64,000 nt of DNA from Neelides folsomi. Lineage: Eukaryota > Arthropoda > Collembola > Neelipleona > Neelidae. The stretch covers positions 62,001-126,000 of the forward strand of contig JAQGBZ010000062.1 of the NCBI GenBank assembly GCA_034687125.1. Direction: 5' to 3'. Positions within the stretch are counted from its first letter, which is position 1; every line of letters starts with the position of its first letter. A program made the position numbers and the translations under genes. Below the pieces are notes generated by a model. That model was given only the letters and a program-made list of their open reading frames with translations, was not told where the DNA came from and did not search any database. Shown here piece after piece: positions 1 to 14,500 of this stretch.

Positions 1-2850
1 AAATATGTACATAGTAACATTAATTAACATTATCGTTGATTACTGTCATCAAAATAATTTATGATGCGTACAACTTTGAGTATTTTAGGTTTATACAAAT
101 ATTTAGAATTCATTCATTCATGCGCTTCCATAAATTTCCAAAGTAAAAGAGATGAGTCTTTGAAGTGTAATTAGTAAGGCTTTAGAAGAAAATGGGATAA
201 CATGCAAATGTTCGAGGATCCTTTTTACACTCCAGCTCAAGTGATGATTCGGAAGAGGAGAAAGTTTGAAAAAATACGCAGTTCGGAAATCAAATTACTC
301 CATGTTCTTCTTTCTGTCTCCTCCCCCACTCATGAGTGACTTTGGTTGTTGAGAAGGAGTAAAATTAAAAGTGAAGGGAAGTTAATTTCCTTTTTAATAA
401 GTGAGACGAAATGAAGCTCATCACTTTCGTAATTTAAGAGGGGCGACAGGGGTGAGCGTCTCCTTTCCTCCGGATTAAGAGAAATATAAATGAGGAAGGA
501 AGGGGCAGGGAAATGGGGAAGAGGGGATACAGATAACTAAAACTCGCTTACGGAGCGAAAATGATTTCTCACTGAGAAAAGATGAAGACATCTTTTCAAA
601 CCGCGAGGTCCCATTATTTCATTCCACCTTATCGTCCTTATCGCTTCAACATCGTTTTCCCTCCTTAACGAACCCCATGAGTTGGTGAGTTAAGAGGGGA
701 CGTCGGTGCACGTGGAGCTCCCACTCAATGTCGCCTCTTCATTAAAACTTAAATTTAACAAACTCTGGATTCCGCTTTCATTCTGGTAAATCTTTGGAAA
801 TCTTGTTTTCGAAGCAATTTGAACTCTTGACATGCTATCTAATGTATCTCATCCTCTTACAACTTCCAATATTGCTTCCTTTCACGCACCCTCGGAGTAT
901 TAACCGAAGAAAATACTGAGGCTTCTATTTATCTCATATAGGGGTAATAACGAGGTAACTTATAGGGCTCTTTGCGTTTTCAACGAGAATGAAGGCAATT
1001 CGTATAGTTAACCCTGTCGAACAGCCAGTGGATTTTTAATTAACAATTTCATCTAACAAATGCATAATTAATTGATTCCCGCATGAGCGAGTGAAGGATG
1101 TGGAGGAATTGAATAAAGATAATGGAAATTTCAAATGTTGAATGGTGTAAGAGATGGAGAAAGCATAACCCCAATTGCCTATTATGGAGTGAATCATAGG
1201 GACGTCCTCCGTTCCTTTTCTCCCAATGTTTTTTAAAGACTTCCAATTAAATTATCCAATCCGATTGACTCGGGTCTGTCGATTCATTTCAGCTTTATTG
1301 CTCTCCCTGGTTCTCTAAATATCCTCCTAATGTTCTTCCTGGAATTTTTATGGAATTTCTCATAACGAAGAGGCGGGGAAGTGAAGAACACCATCACTTT
1401 CCCCTCTTCTCCTACCCTAATTCTCATTCCAATCCTCGGTCAATATCATCTTCGAGTAACATTTCTCCAAATCTTCCATCCTCACTGTCAGACAACCCTC
1501 ATCTTTTATTCTTCGAGTCGCCATCACGTCGTTTCCGGCAGAACGATAAGAGATTTCCTCCTGTATAAATTCCTTCCTCCGATTTCCATAATAATAATTT
1601 AGATTCCGAGAATTATCAGATTCCAACTATCACTACCAGATTCATATTATAGATGTAATGACCTTTTCACGACTTTGTAGGGAGATTTTAACTGCATCAA
1701 CGATGACTTTGGGTGGGAATGTTTGAGGTAAATCACCTTGGGCAATATACAGGCAGTTTGAATGGATGTATTTGTACGAATTTGTCTCGCGGTTTTAGTA
1801 TTCAACCATTTCTGTTTAAAATATAGTTGAATGTAATTTTGAGTATTTACACTCGAGGGGAGTTTGAATAAACAGAAACGTTTCCTCGATCCTTTTCCTT
1901 TCTCTCTCTCCGAAGAGCGTAGGTGGTCATGGGGGAATTTTGATATCGAGGTCGTTTGGTGAAGTCGCCCTTCGCCTTCGAATAGGATCAAAAGGGGAAT
2001 CATAACATAACGAGGATCCTCTTCACGATTCAACGTCGCTCCTAATGCATTTTATGTAGTGAGGAAGATATTAGTGGCCTTAAATCACTCAGACCCTGTC
2101 ATCATTAGGAGCTCTTCCCGATTCCAATTCCAGCCCTTCCCAGCCCCATCCCTCCATTGACTCCAGATCATTACTAACTTCCCCTGACCTCTCCCTCATC
2201 TCCGAAAATACACTCTCTGTGCATAATTAAAGAGGGGACATGAGTAAGGCGAGGAATTATGGCAAATTTCTCATTGGGAGATTAAATTCTGTCTGTGTAG
2301 ATTATGGCATTGGCAATTAGGCCGTCGGTATATGACAAGATTCTTTGGTTCGGGTGCGGTGGGGCCAATGTTGACTTTCACCCTACTGCCACGAGGTGAA
2401 TGAGTACGAAGAAAGACATGGGAGGACAATTGAGCCCCCACTTGAGTTCCTTTGAGGCGGAGTAATCAATCTCTCAGCTACACACTCAATAGAGTCTCAT
2501 TAATTATTGCGCTCCGAGCGGGTGAGATTCGTTCCCCATTCGGAGGAAGAGACGCCACAGAACTTCCGGCCTTCGCCCCTCCGCCTCCTTCCAAATTAAC
2601 TCTTTTCACACGGAGGGACTGGAAGACCCATTTTATCTTCTCCTATTCCTATTAATTATTCCCCAGTCCCTTCCGCATCTTCCCTGTACTCATCCACCAT
2701 CTCCACTCAATTTCGACTTGGGACATCAAAGGAAGCAGTAACAAGAGTGACAAAACTAGACGACGTTTATGTACATAGGTACACAAACACGTGCATACTG
2801 CACTCAACTCTAGGAGTTGCGTATTTGTTAAAGTAAATATATAATGGTAT
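1..2850. other. Non-coding, purine/pyrimidine-tract background
   Basis: No gene recognised. Open frames near 1293-1568 (plus) and 1647-2033 (minus) have low-complexity Ser/Pro/Phe or mixed content and no motif. The plus frame follows an acceptor-like ttcatttcag at 1284-1293 but shows no family signature. Confidence 0.5.
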
Positions 2851-4040
2851 ATTTGTACTTGCATTTCTTAAATATAAAGTTACAAACTTTTCCGTCCTAC
2901 TACCTTAAGCATTTGACAAACTTATTAATTAAGTAACTACTACTGTGTTGTAGGCTAGCCTGGTATTACTCTACAGGCTTCTGATTTAATAGACATAAAC
3001 TTTTTTTATTAATTTCATATTATTACATACATACTGATATAATTATTTAAGGGAATTCCTCAGAAGAAGGGTTAACTTTTTATTGCTACAATTAATGTAA
3101 CTAATTTAATTAATTATATGTATATGGGATAAAATTATAGGACATGATACCTATCAAAACTTTTTAATTAATTTGGTAGTTTAACCAAAAGGAGTTTTCT
3201 AGTTAATTCTGATTAGTTCTAAAAACTCTCTTTTTCCAAGCAATTATTGAACACATATTTGCCATTGCATTTGGGCATCTCTTTAATAAATTCTACTGAT
3301 TGGAAATATTCCTATATGTAATTTGATCCAAGTTAAACTTAAGTGTTTCAACAGTACGCTGGAACAAGAAAAAATTCAGTGCATGCATATATTTTTTAAA
3401 CAAACAAACAGATTATAATTTAGGTATTATCAATTAATTTCAGTAAAGTGGATTTATGTAAGTATACTTGAAGTAACTACTTTATTATATATTTTATGAG
3501 TCAGTATGGCTTTAGGCGAGATTTACTAAATTCTAAACCACAATATGAGTAATATAACTTTTTAATTAATCTCTAAAGACTAAATTGTACATGTAAAATC
3601 TTATTAAAAATATGAATATATCGGCTGCAATAGCCTCATTAAAGCTAGAAATCAAACTGCTCGAAGGAAAATGACAAATTCTTCATTTGAAAGATTTCCA
3701 TATTTTAAAGGATTGAACTTTCATCTTTTATTCCCCGTTCTGATTTCAAACTAAATATTATTCACACATCAATGGAATTCGTATTGGTTTAAACAAGAGA
3801 AAGGGAAATGCAGAAAATTCGGAAGCTCGGGGCATTCATTCTGTTAATCATATTTCACTTAATCCGCCCTTTGAATTCATTCTATTCCAACAATTGTTTT
3901 TCAAAGGTTAGTGACATCTAATAATCCTTCACTTCTCATAGTCAACTCCTCATTATTGTATTATATTTACAAGGAATACCGAAGAGTTCTATAAAATTAT
4001 TATATTAATTATTTTATATTTAATAGTTTTTAATATATAA
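2851..4040. other. AT-rich island
   Basis: Abrupt change to very AT-rich sequence with TTAATTAA-type words and a short CATAC/TACAT flavour at its left edge. No open frame, no inverted-repeat pair and no tandem array noticed. It may be an old transposon remnant without surviving signals. Confidence 0.5.
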
Positions 4041-4331
4041 ATCAATAGGAGAAATATTTATTATTTCAAAAATTTCAATGATATCTTCATTATTACATTT
4101 TTGAAGCTCACTAACCCTGATGTTAGTAAGGTTTAACCCTGAGGTGTATTGAGAATGAGAACAAGAGTGGTTGTTCTGAAGGCATAGTCCCTTGATATTC
4201 AGAAAGGTTGCAAGATCCATTTGTTGGATATGTTGAATTTGTTGGATAGGGAGGGTTGAGGATGAGAGGTGGCCGTCGTTGGTTTGAACGAGGGAAGGCG
4301 CATCTACTCCACGAGGACTCGACCGTCTCCT

Positions 4332-4370
4332 CTCAGTCACTCGCCGATCTCCGACCGAGACACAGTCGCT
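4332..4370 (+). promoter_or_regulatory. Candidate TATA-less core promoter with initiator
   Basis: TCAGTC with A at 4335 as possible +1 fits the arthropod initiator. The following 45 bases are CpG-rich, unlike the surroundings. CCGACCGAGA at +17 to +26 partly resembles a motif-ten element, and AGTCG at +30 fits the RGWYV downstream-element consensus but two bases late. No TATA box is seen. The site lies about 745 bp upstream of the candidate signal-peptide exon at 5081-5150. Short motifs like these occur by chance, so this is tentative. Confidence 0.28.
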
Positions 4371-5080
4371 TCGCGCCCCAATCTCATTACATTGTCAAGA
4401 GGATTCATTGAGAAATTCAATTTACAAGACCGCAAGTTCCTCTTAGCTCCTCCACTTCCGAAATATCCAACACTCCCACATTTCCCTCATCAACCCGTCG
4501 GCCTTTGACCTTTAAGGCTCCAACTTGACACTTGGTTTCTCCGAAGGGAAAATTAGAAAGTCTCTCCACTTTGCAGGAAGTTCCGAAGGGTGGGTTGTGA
4601 GCAGAATTGGAGAATTGGCATTTGAAAGGGTGTGAAAAGAAAACTTAAAATACTGGGATTCTCAATTCTCCCATACATAGACTGTCCGGGCTCATTCTCT
4701 CGTTGAGAAGTGAGTGAGTAAATTTCCTCGTTTCAAGATTTATTTCAATTGTTCAGAAGTGAACTTTTTATTTGATTTAAGAAACATTTCTCCACACGAA
4801 CGGATTCTTCAGCCAGATCCTCTTACGGAGTGAAATAAACTTTCCAAAGTTTTCCTCTCCTTTCTCCCTTGTTGTGCGAGAAAATACGGAATTGAGAATA
4901 AGGGAAGTATTTAAAGGATTCAAGAGAGATTCGTGAAATTTTTGAGAGATTTCTCGAGTTAGGTGTGTGGGTGTGCCTCTAGAACCGTCACTTTGATTTA
5001 TGTGTACAAACTGAACAAATACCTCTCGGGGTTGACACAAATCTGCAATTTGCAAAAATATAATCCCATCAGCGACCAAA

Positions 5081-5150
5081 ATGTTCCAACCCAGGATTCG
5101 TCTTCTGGCTTTCTTCGCCTCCATCTGGATCCTCTGGAACTACGGAGCAG
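5081..5150 (+). CDS. Candidate first coding exon with signal peptide (partial gene)
   Basis: ATG at 5081 follows a fair initiation context (GACCAAAATG). It opens 23 codons: MFQPRIRLLAFFASI then WILWNYGA, followed by one base G and a good donor (GCAG|gtaact at 5151). The peptide has the classic layout of a secretion signal: two early Arg, a hydrophobic core LLAFFASIWIL, and small residues (GA) at the end. The protein would therefore be secreted or membrane-anchored. Without splicing the frame stops almost at once (gtaactaac), so the donor matters. Later exons are not identified; any acceptor would have to start in phase 1. It could also be chance, since a hydrophobic run of this length is not rare in this pyrimidine-rich sequence. 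Confidence 0.33.
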
Positions 5151-8100
5151 GTAACTAACTATTTTTTTGACAAAGAAGTCTCTTTTAAGAAAGGAAAAAA
5201 GGACGGAATTCATGAATGCGTTTCTTCTTCCTTTTCCTCCAGTCCCCTTCATTTTACTCGTGTGTGAGGAAGACCGGAAAAATGTTAATTACATTCCCTC
5301 CTTTCCCTCTCGGGGCCTGAAGAAGTGAGAGATTCAATTTCATCTAATTGAGTTCCTTTCCAAAAGAAATCCAACTTTGACTCTTTTAATTAATCTAGTT
5401 AAATCGAAACAAAAATTACTCAAGAGTGAAACAACTTGAAAGAAATAAATGAAGCGCGGAGGAGAACTTCCCTCTTTTCTCCACTTTTATGTAATGTAGT
5501 TTAGCGGATTCGGGGAATTTCTCTATCTTTTTTTTAGTCTCCACAAATCTGCTCCTCATTTTAATCCAATCAGTTTGGAAAAGTTGGTTCAAAGGCCTTG
5601 GAAGTCCCTCAGCCAGAGGCCTTTGAGGGCCAATCTATTGATTAAAAGGTAGACTGGATTACATCCAAACCATTCAAGAAGGTGTGAAGGAAAACAAATT
5701 GTGAGGGTTCGGAGTAAGCTTTTATAATTTTCAATGGCAAGGCGAATGTATTGAAGTTCATTGAGACCCGACGGACACGATGTAATCCTCTCACACTTCT
5801 TCAATGAAGAGCGACAAGGAGACTTACCTGGCCCTTCTCCTCATTTTCACACTTTCTTCCCTCACGACCCAAAAGGTTCCGTTTAATGAGGATGAGAGAG
5901 AAGTGGGGCGGCCGGCAGGCCTTTGTCATTTCCAATCCAAGGGACTCCCTCAAAGGAGAATTGAGTTTGACGGAGAGTGTATTTCTGAAGCCTTTCCCGT
6001 CCCGATATTTGTTGATTTCATATCCGATAATGGACGTCCGAATGTTCAAATGTTCAAAAGTTCTGCTTCAATTACTTCAGCTTTGTCCGTCTCCTCTTAT
6101 CCCTTCCTTCGTAATTTAGCTGTTGAATTCTTCTCCTGAGAACATAAATTCGGTGGCGGCTTCGATCCGGTCGATCCTCATATATTACCTCATATAGAGG
6201 TCCTTCTGTCCTCTTCATTCCCATGAAACTTGTTCAATCCACTTCCAATGTTAAGGCCGTCGTTCTTTAGTATATGATATAACGGCTATATTATATTGAC
6301 TCTCGACTCGTATATTACAGCTGGATGACACATAAATATAGACGGTATTACTCCCGAATATTAGCTTTGGCCAGGAGTGTATTATTCCGCCAGAGATGAG
6401 CCCCTTAATAATATCATAACGAAGAGGAAGGAGATCTCGCTCTATTTTCCATCTGAATATACATTTCAATTTCCCAATCCGAGACAAACATTGAGTGGGT
6501 CGGTGGTCCTTTGTCTCAGTCAGGGAAGTTTCGGGGGCGCTTGTGAAATTCCATCTCCTCCGTCGAATATTTTAAGAGGCGGCAATAACCTCCTCGTTTT
6601 CATTTAGAAATCCAATTTAAATGCAAGTTTCACTTCTCGGATTCATAAATACAGGTCCTTCCACGGATATTATATGCATAAATTATCGGGATAAGAAGAA
6701 TATATAATTTCATCACTTTCATTCCACCAGATTTAAAGTTCAGACACCATGCTTGACACGGTCCTTTCATATACATAGAGATAGTTATTTCTTACGAGAT
6801 GAAAGCAAATGCAATATTTATATATGGAAGTGGAGGACAGCGACATTCCCTGCTTCTCCTCTTTCCAATTCCAATTTTTTTGAAAATCCGCCTCTTCCAA
6901 AAGATCTTTCAGAATTTGCACAGAAAAACTGGGCCGAGATATTTGTAGATTCCCAGCTTCTCTGATGGGTTTTAATCTGCAGAGTTATGCTTTGGGTCGT
7001 GGGGGAAAAGTAAAAATACATTTTGATGTAGAAAAAGATGCAAAATTTATGATCATAAACTTTGGTTATTTGAGTTCAACGAAGTTTTGAGGAGATCGAT
7101 CAAGCGAAAGGCTGGGAATCCTCATCTTCCATTATTGCTGTCATGTTCAAGTTTACAAGGGAAGTTTCCTCTCAACTTTCCGATATTTGCAAAAAATGAG
7201 GGAGAGGTCAGAGGGGCACAGTGGGAGCCTCCGTGAGTCTCAAAGGCCCTTCGAACCCCCAAGCCTCATAATCATAAATAGGAGTCAAGAATCAACTTCT
7301 CTCATTACAATTTACAATTCAACTCGTATGCTCTCGTGGCTCCTCCATCTGCTCGTCCATTATGGATGGGGTTCTCCAAAGCGAGATGATGGCTCCCAAG
7401 GATTTACACGTGTTGCAACAAGGAGAAAACTAAGTATTTAAATGCTTGATACATTTCCATTCTCCCCATTAGCTGCTCACAAAAAAGCGGATCACACTTC
7501 GTGTCTCGGAACCACAAAAGGCTCAAATGCCATAAAGATCTAATTAATGCTCCCATCCATTCTTCCTCCTTTTCATCCCAACCATTCCAAGCTCACTTTT
7601 AAAATATTTAATTTCATTATTATTCAGCAGTTAAAATGTAATCTGTCATTCTGCATCTTTTCTATCTTCATCCATCGTTGGCTCCTCATTTCCATTTAAG
7701 TCAATGTATGCTGAAGAATCATCGAATCCGCTACTTGCAATTTCATTAGGAACCAAGAAAGCTTTTACCCATTAAGATGATTAATATTTGAGACCTGAAT
7801 TCGAAGGAAGTTTTTGTAAATTTAATCAAGTTTTCAAACTTCGCTTATTTGAATTTTCAAAACGCGGATAACGATATAATAAATATTTTATGAATTTAAA
7901 GAATAGCCCAAGCGACATTTAATGCTAAAGGACATAAGTATTAGTCTTTTGTTATTTAAAAGTGGAATTAACTTTTTCCCCTCATAGAACTCAAGTTGAA
8001 TATTCACAACTAAAGTTCCTTTATATCAAAATATCAAAATTTAAACGTCGAGCTTTACGAATTTCAGAATACTCGGATTTAAGAGTTAAGAAACATGGGG

Positions 8101-8517
8101 CTTCATGAATAGTGAATAAAATGGAGAAAAAGAGAAGACTTTTTCACTTTTCCTCATTTCTTATTCATAGCTGAGAAAGTGAGTCGAGCCGTCTGTCTGA
8201 GTAATTAAGTTTGGGAAAAAAGAGGAGAGTTGGGCATATTTTATATTTAAAATGTTAAATGAATGGAAGATGGCTTGAGAGGGTCGCTCGGTCGGAGGTG
8301 TTACTTACACGGCGCCCTGGTGGGCCCGAAGTCGCCCAGTGCGGGCCCTCCATGGGGTCACCGACGAATTCCATCTGGGGTCTCCCCCCTCATTAACATC
8401 TTCTCCCTCGCCCAGGGATCTCACGCGCCTTTGGACACAATGCCCAATTGAACTGCCCCCATTTCCACCCGAGAGGATCATATAAAAGTTCGTTTTAATT
8501 CCTCTCATGAGATTATC

Positions 8518-8531
8518 GGCTCCTAGGAGCC
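8518..8531. repeat. 14-bp perfect palindrome
   Basis: GGCTCCTAGGAGCC is its own reverse complement. No partner or surrounding motif was seen. It could be a dimeric protein-binding site or chance. Confidence 0.85.
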
Positions 8532-11500
8532 CATTTGCTCCTCCTTTTGATCTGGAAAGTAGAGAATGGATGCGTCCAGCAGCGAACGACCCCGGCTTCC
8601 ACATTTGTCCAATTCACTCTGTAATGTCCCCCCATTTGAGCCCCTGTTGATATGAAAGTCAAGAGGGCTGACATTATCTTTTCCAATCATCCAACAACTA
8701 CTGGATTTCATTACGATGACAATCGCAATATTTCAATTCATTATCAACTGGGAAAGCGTGGATGATCTAAAATCTAATGCTACTTATTACGCATAAATTG
8801 AAGCTATACCTCTATCCCGTTGGTAAAATCTTTAGTTGATTAAGTTTATATATAAATTAGATGCTCAATTTATTAGACAGGCCTTTGCTGTTGCATAACT
8901 ACTAAAGCCAACCCAGGGGTGAGCGTAATAAAGTGAATCATTATCATTATTGAACATATGAGAAAAACGGAAATGAATTTGAAAATTGGCCCGAGTTGGG
9001 CAAACGGCGTGCGTCGGGAGTTTCTATCAGTCCAACGATAATAAATTTGATAAATTCCCAAAAGTTTCCTAAGTAGATTGGGTAGGGAAGCTGATTTCCG
9101 AGTTTGATTATCTTCTAATAATACACGTTGAAATTGCTTCTTAATTAGAGAGGAATTGAATTGAAGTTGAGGGTGAAATGTGACAATTTGACAATTGTGA
9201 CATTCTTCCTCATTCCAAGTGTCATTTCCATGCTTGTTATTTTATTAACTAATATAAACTATGTTATTTGGCTCATGAGAGCAACAACAACGTGTGTGTG
9301 CAAATCTTTCGATTTCCTCTCCTAACCAATCCCGGGCATTATTGCGGCTTCCCTGGCTCTAAAGTATTAGGTTAGTGGGAAAGTGTTCAGACTTAATTTG
9401 GAGCATGAGGGATAATAATTTACAATAGTTTATTTAACATTTGGGAGTTTGGGCTCCTTCAATTCCTAATTGTGAGTAAAATTTATTACAAGTAGGAATG
9501 GGCTGGACAAACCAATTTTCTCTTGTCCAAGTTCAAATATTTCTCTTGTCAAGAAGAACGAGGAAATTACAGTTCATGGCAGTGCCGTGTGAATTTTATG
9601 GGAGTTAAAAGTACTGTTGGCACATACTTAATACTCACTTAAACCTCCTTACTTAATAGTCCAATTAACTATGCACGTCCAAACCAACATTCAAATGGAC
9701 GGGCTTTTTGTTCGAGTTTTTCCATAAATATCTAATGAAACAATTTATTAAACTACTCCCAATTTCCCTTTCAAAAATTGAACATTTTTCTTCATTGTCT
9801 ACTGGATAAATTGGGCATTGTTGGAAAAGAAAGAAACTTCCTGATGATTTCCTTTGGAGGTATATGAGTGGGAAAGTCGGTAGTTGCTCTTCAAATTATC
9901 ATAACATGTCACGTAGTATGGTAATTTCATTGAGGCTCATTTCCCACTCCGTGGTTCCGAATCTACGGAAAATGCTAGACATCCACACAACCCCTATGTA
10001 TTCACCTATCATTCCCCTCGAGCCCTCAACTCTCTAATTTAAATATTTATCTCTTCATCTTCATTTAACAATCATAATTTCAACTTTTCGCAGAGGCACA
10101 CACAAGCCCGGGTAGTTTGACAATGAGCAAAAGGTCACGCGCCCTAATGTCCCAGAATTAAAATAATCTTTTATTTGGAGTCCCATGTTAAGCAGGCCGA
10201 GATTGAATACATTGACCCCGTTTTAATCCTTCACTGGGTCATTGATTAGTTGGATGGTTTGCGGATTTGTATTTGTTATATGAACTTCCCCGGGACTTTC
10301 TTCCTTCCCTTCATTAAGAGAAGAGGTCTTAATAGAGAATGTTAGTTGGAATGGAATCATTTCATGGTTTTTGGGTTTAAGTGTAGGAATTAGAATGTGG
10401 GTTGGGAAAGATTATGGATTTACTCTCGGCCTGTAAACTTTGTCCAATTTCCTCTTCTCTTCGAGCTCCAGGAGATGTGATTTCATCGTAGAGGCCATTC
10501 TCTTCGAGACTTCAAAGTTTAACTGAGCGGACGAAGATCACATTCACAATAAACGAGTAAATTGTTAAAAGTTTCTCAAGATTGTTTTAGGGGAGTTTGG
10601 AGCTTTTGGCAATTCGAGCTTTGTTGGTTCGTTGAAGGGATGAAGGAGAGTTGGTTTGGTCACACCTTACACATTCCCTATTTATTATATACACCCGGAC
10701 ACCCTGGCACTCCTGGGTGCCAAAATGAGGGTTCGAGGTTCTCATTGTTAACGTCCGGGTACGGACCGTTGGTGGCGTAGGAGGGTTCCCTGATTTGTGG
10801 CCTCGTGGGAGCGGGGCAAAGTGTCATGTCATTTACTCATAAATTAAATTCCTCAATGTTTTAATTCGGATTCCATTCTAATATTAGGGCTCTCTTGACC
10901 GTATCACATGCAATGGGTAGGGGTGGGTCTCTTTTCTTTATGGCCTTAATATTTCTCCCCTAGGATTTATAAATTTCCAGTCCCCTGGAAAAGTTTGGAG
11001 AAACAATGGGAAGAAAGAAATTTCTCCCTCTTCTCTCCTCACATTAAAGATTGTAAGAAAAAATGGTGCAGGGGGCCTCGCCATTTAAGCATTTCCCATC
11101 TGGAATTTCTTGATTTCACCCTTTATTGCCTATTTAACAAAGAAAGTATGTACAAGGGGGTTGAGATAAGGTGAATTTGTAAACTGATCCCATTCCTCGT
11201 TCCCAAGAGCAGAGTCACACGCGGAGGGAACAAGTGTACTCGGAAATTCTTGCAGCCATAAACTGCGGTCTTATTAGAATTATACATAAAGGACTCTCCT
11301 TCGTCTCGGAAAAACAATCTTCCCAATCCCCAACAACATCCCCTTACTCCAAACTGCTAGAGAACTTGGGTGAATTTGGAATTCAAAGAAGGAGTTTTTA
11401 CAAAGTTTATTTAGTGAAGACCCTTCCAGCATAGTGTGGGGTGTGTAGAGATGGGGTGAAGGGTCTGGCACCCTTGCCAAGCCACCCATCAATTAAGAAA

Positions 11501-14500
11501 GTCAAGTCCTCGTTTACTCGCCCGCCTCCGCTCCTGGGTCTGGGTCGCCATATGGCCTCCGCCTCCTCCGAAGGTGAACCCTAATGAAATCAAGGAGATG
11601 AATGCAGGGAAATATAAATAGCTGGTAGCAATTCAAGTTTATGTTTATTGAGCAACGACTGAGCCTTGAGGGTCTCCATGTCAAGTGTAGTAATTGTTGG
11701 AAGGGGGTTCCTTTCGGCGGTGACCAAACCGCAGGACGCATGGAGCCAATTCTGCACCCACCTCACACATTTAAGACTTCCCTCCTCACACCCTCTAATA
11801 AATGAATACTGAAGTCGTAAAATCCAGGAGCATTTTATAGCTCTTCCATCTCTAGCCAATTCCTAATTAACGATCCAAAACTCGTCCCCTCCGGCGCGAA
11901 GACGCTCTTCACAAATTTCAAGATTCTCCAAGAAACTTTTTCATAAAGAAGTCTCGAGGAATCTAAATTTTTTCCCTCGCATAGTCAGATTAGGCATTAT
12001 CCCCGACGAGACTCTCCAATTGATGTAAGAGTTTGTGTTCTATGCAAACAGAATTTTTAAAGATTCATCATTTGAAAAGCTAATTCAGAAAGTGGGGGTT
12101 TAAACTTGTGGAACTTTAGGGCTCGAGCTAACGAGGGAGATGGATGAGAAGAGTTAGGGAGTAGTTTAATATGGTCTTCTCGTTATTGGAGAGCGGATAA
12201 TTTCTTCTTTGTTTAATGTCCTCATATATTACCATGTGTGAGTATTGCGGGCGGAGGCTTATCATTTCTTCCTATCGTACTCCATTATTTTCCCTCTTTA
12301 TGAAGAGGCTAATGAATGCCTTCCTCACTCCTACTAAATTCGTTACATTTCCCATTACACGTCTCCAGCTCAAGTACGGAAGCCACTATGGGAGTTAAGG
12401 GCTCATGAAATGGAAACGTAAACACAGTTGCTCCACATCCTACCTTATTAAGGTAAATTAAAAAAGAGTTTGTAACGAACCCGCGGTTCGCACAATGGAA
12501 CAACAAAACCAACAATTGACAATAGGATATGAAATGTTAATGGGAAGGCACATAACTTTTTTTGTCTTTTATTTCCAGAGAGGGAATTTATTCCAAACCG
12601 AGGTTGTTTAGTAAAAGGGAAAAAAATAATCCCAGCTTTGGTAAAATTCTTTAGAAATCTTTACTGGATCACTTCACCAGATTCTCATACACTATTTATT
12701 GGCCAAAGGAGAGTCACCGTATGGTTTATAGCCGTTTAAGACTGAGGATAAAAAGTTGGATAGTAAAGTCTTCTCTTTTATTACCCTTTTGGCCGATGGG
12801 CAGAGATGCAAAGTGTTGGAGAATCTTGGGAAGGAGGAGAATGAATGCAAATTTAAAAGAATGGGCATCGACTCAATTGGGTGTGATTATTATTCAGAGT
12901 GTTCCCCTCGGAAGATTCAGTTATCTCATCCGATGGATCTGCCTGTCTCACTCCCTCTCTTTATTTTCCTCCTCCGAGGCCCCCGAGTCGGGTGAAGGCG
13001 TGAAAACTGTATTTCAAAGGTGATCATTATGCATACTTAGATCCTTTCGATACGAATCCTTTTCCTCTCCCTCCATGAAAACGTGAGGAGTGACTCCTTT
13101 AATACCAAATTATCTTTCTTTTCTCTCCTCATATTATTTTTGTCCTCGTTCCTCATGTTGAGGGATGGCGAGATACCACAAACCCTCACAAACTTCCCCC
13201 ATTCAGGTCTTAATGTTTAGAGCGAATCGTTTATTAAACAAATGCAGGGTTTGGTGTGAGATATAATGAATTTCCCTCTGGCACCTTTAATTTCTCTTTT
13301 CAACCTTTCCTGTCAATTTGAAAATGATGGTTATCACTCCCAAAACTTTCATTTCATCCCATCACAATGTGTATGATTACAATGTGAAGAAACCACACAT
13401 AGACATTTTATTAGGAAACCCTCGACAATGCCCGTTTTATAATGGAACTAATAAAATGTTGATACTGTGATCGAAGAATCCCATTTTCTCCATATTAATT
13501 CCACTTTTAATTACTTGAATAACTCTTGTGAATTGAAGCGAAAACAATTCCGCCTTTAAAATCACACACTTGTTCTCTCAGAATTCTCTCCCAGTCGATT
13601 ATTCCTCCGAGATTCTCCCCACATAATTGATAAACGCTCCGATCGTTGGAGAATTGTTAATGAAAACATAAATTGAAGACCCAATAAAGTCTTCCTTAAT
13701 GAATCAAATGTGAATTGGGGCAGGAGAAGGAATCTTTAACTAGGAAATAAGGGGAGGGTCCATTTAATCGATAGAGCAGGATTACAATCCCTCCCACTTT
13801 ATTTATTCATCCGTAACTTTTAATGAAAAGTAATTGTTTATCGGGGCCCGGCATTCCTCCACTACATTCTCAACTATCCATTTCACATAATTTGTATCCC
13901 ATGTGTTTTCCCCCCAATGTTGACTTTGACTCTCACATCGATCCGCAGCCCTGGTGCCCTAATGAACATTCTCTCAATAAACCAAGTTTAAATCTGATGT
14001 AATTTAAAGTCTTGGAATTAAAGTTTGAGCAAAGTTCTCGTCAGATTAAGGATTCTTGAAGGCATTCCCGCATCGGGCATTATTGACATTCTTCGTCATT
14101 ACATCTTGATGAGTTTAAAATGAAAGATTGATGGCGGATATTTTCTCTGGAAAAAGTTTTATGAGTAAGGTTTTTAAGGAGTGAACCTTGGAGCCCAAGA
14201 TGGGAGGAATGAGATCAGAGGTCGAGCGTAAACTTCGGCCTTCCTAAATTAACAACCACAAGTAAATAAATGAATGGCCAAATTCCGCCCGGCTCCTTCA
14301 ACCAGAGGAAAAAGTATCGAAATTTTAATCAAGCCACAAATATTTCGATCACATAATTGTCTCAAAGACTCATCATTCACACGAGATGGGCTTCGGAGTC
14401 GGGAGGCCCACATTTACAACAGCATTTATTACGTGGTTTCCCGCTTTCATTCCAGCTAAGCAACCCATTTAATTTAATTAGTCTTTTATAAATAACTTAG

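Noticed and set aside
4777-5124. Minus-strand open frame overlapping the candidate signal-peptide exon
   Set aside because: No motif and no start or splice context. It is treated as an antisense shadow, although it also shows that open frames here are cheap.
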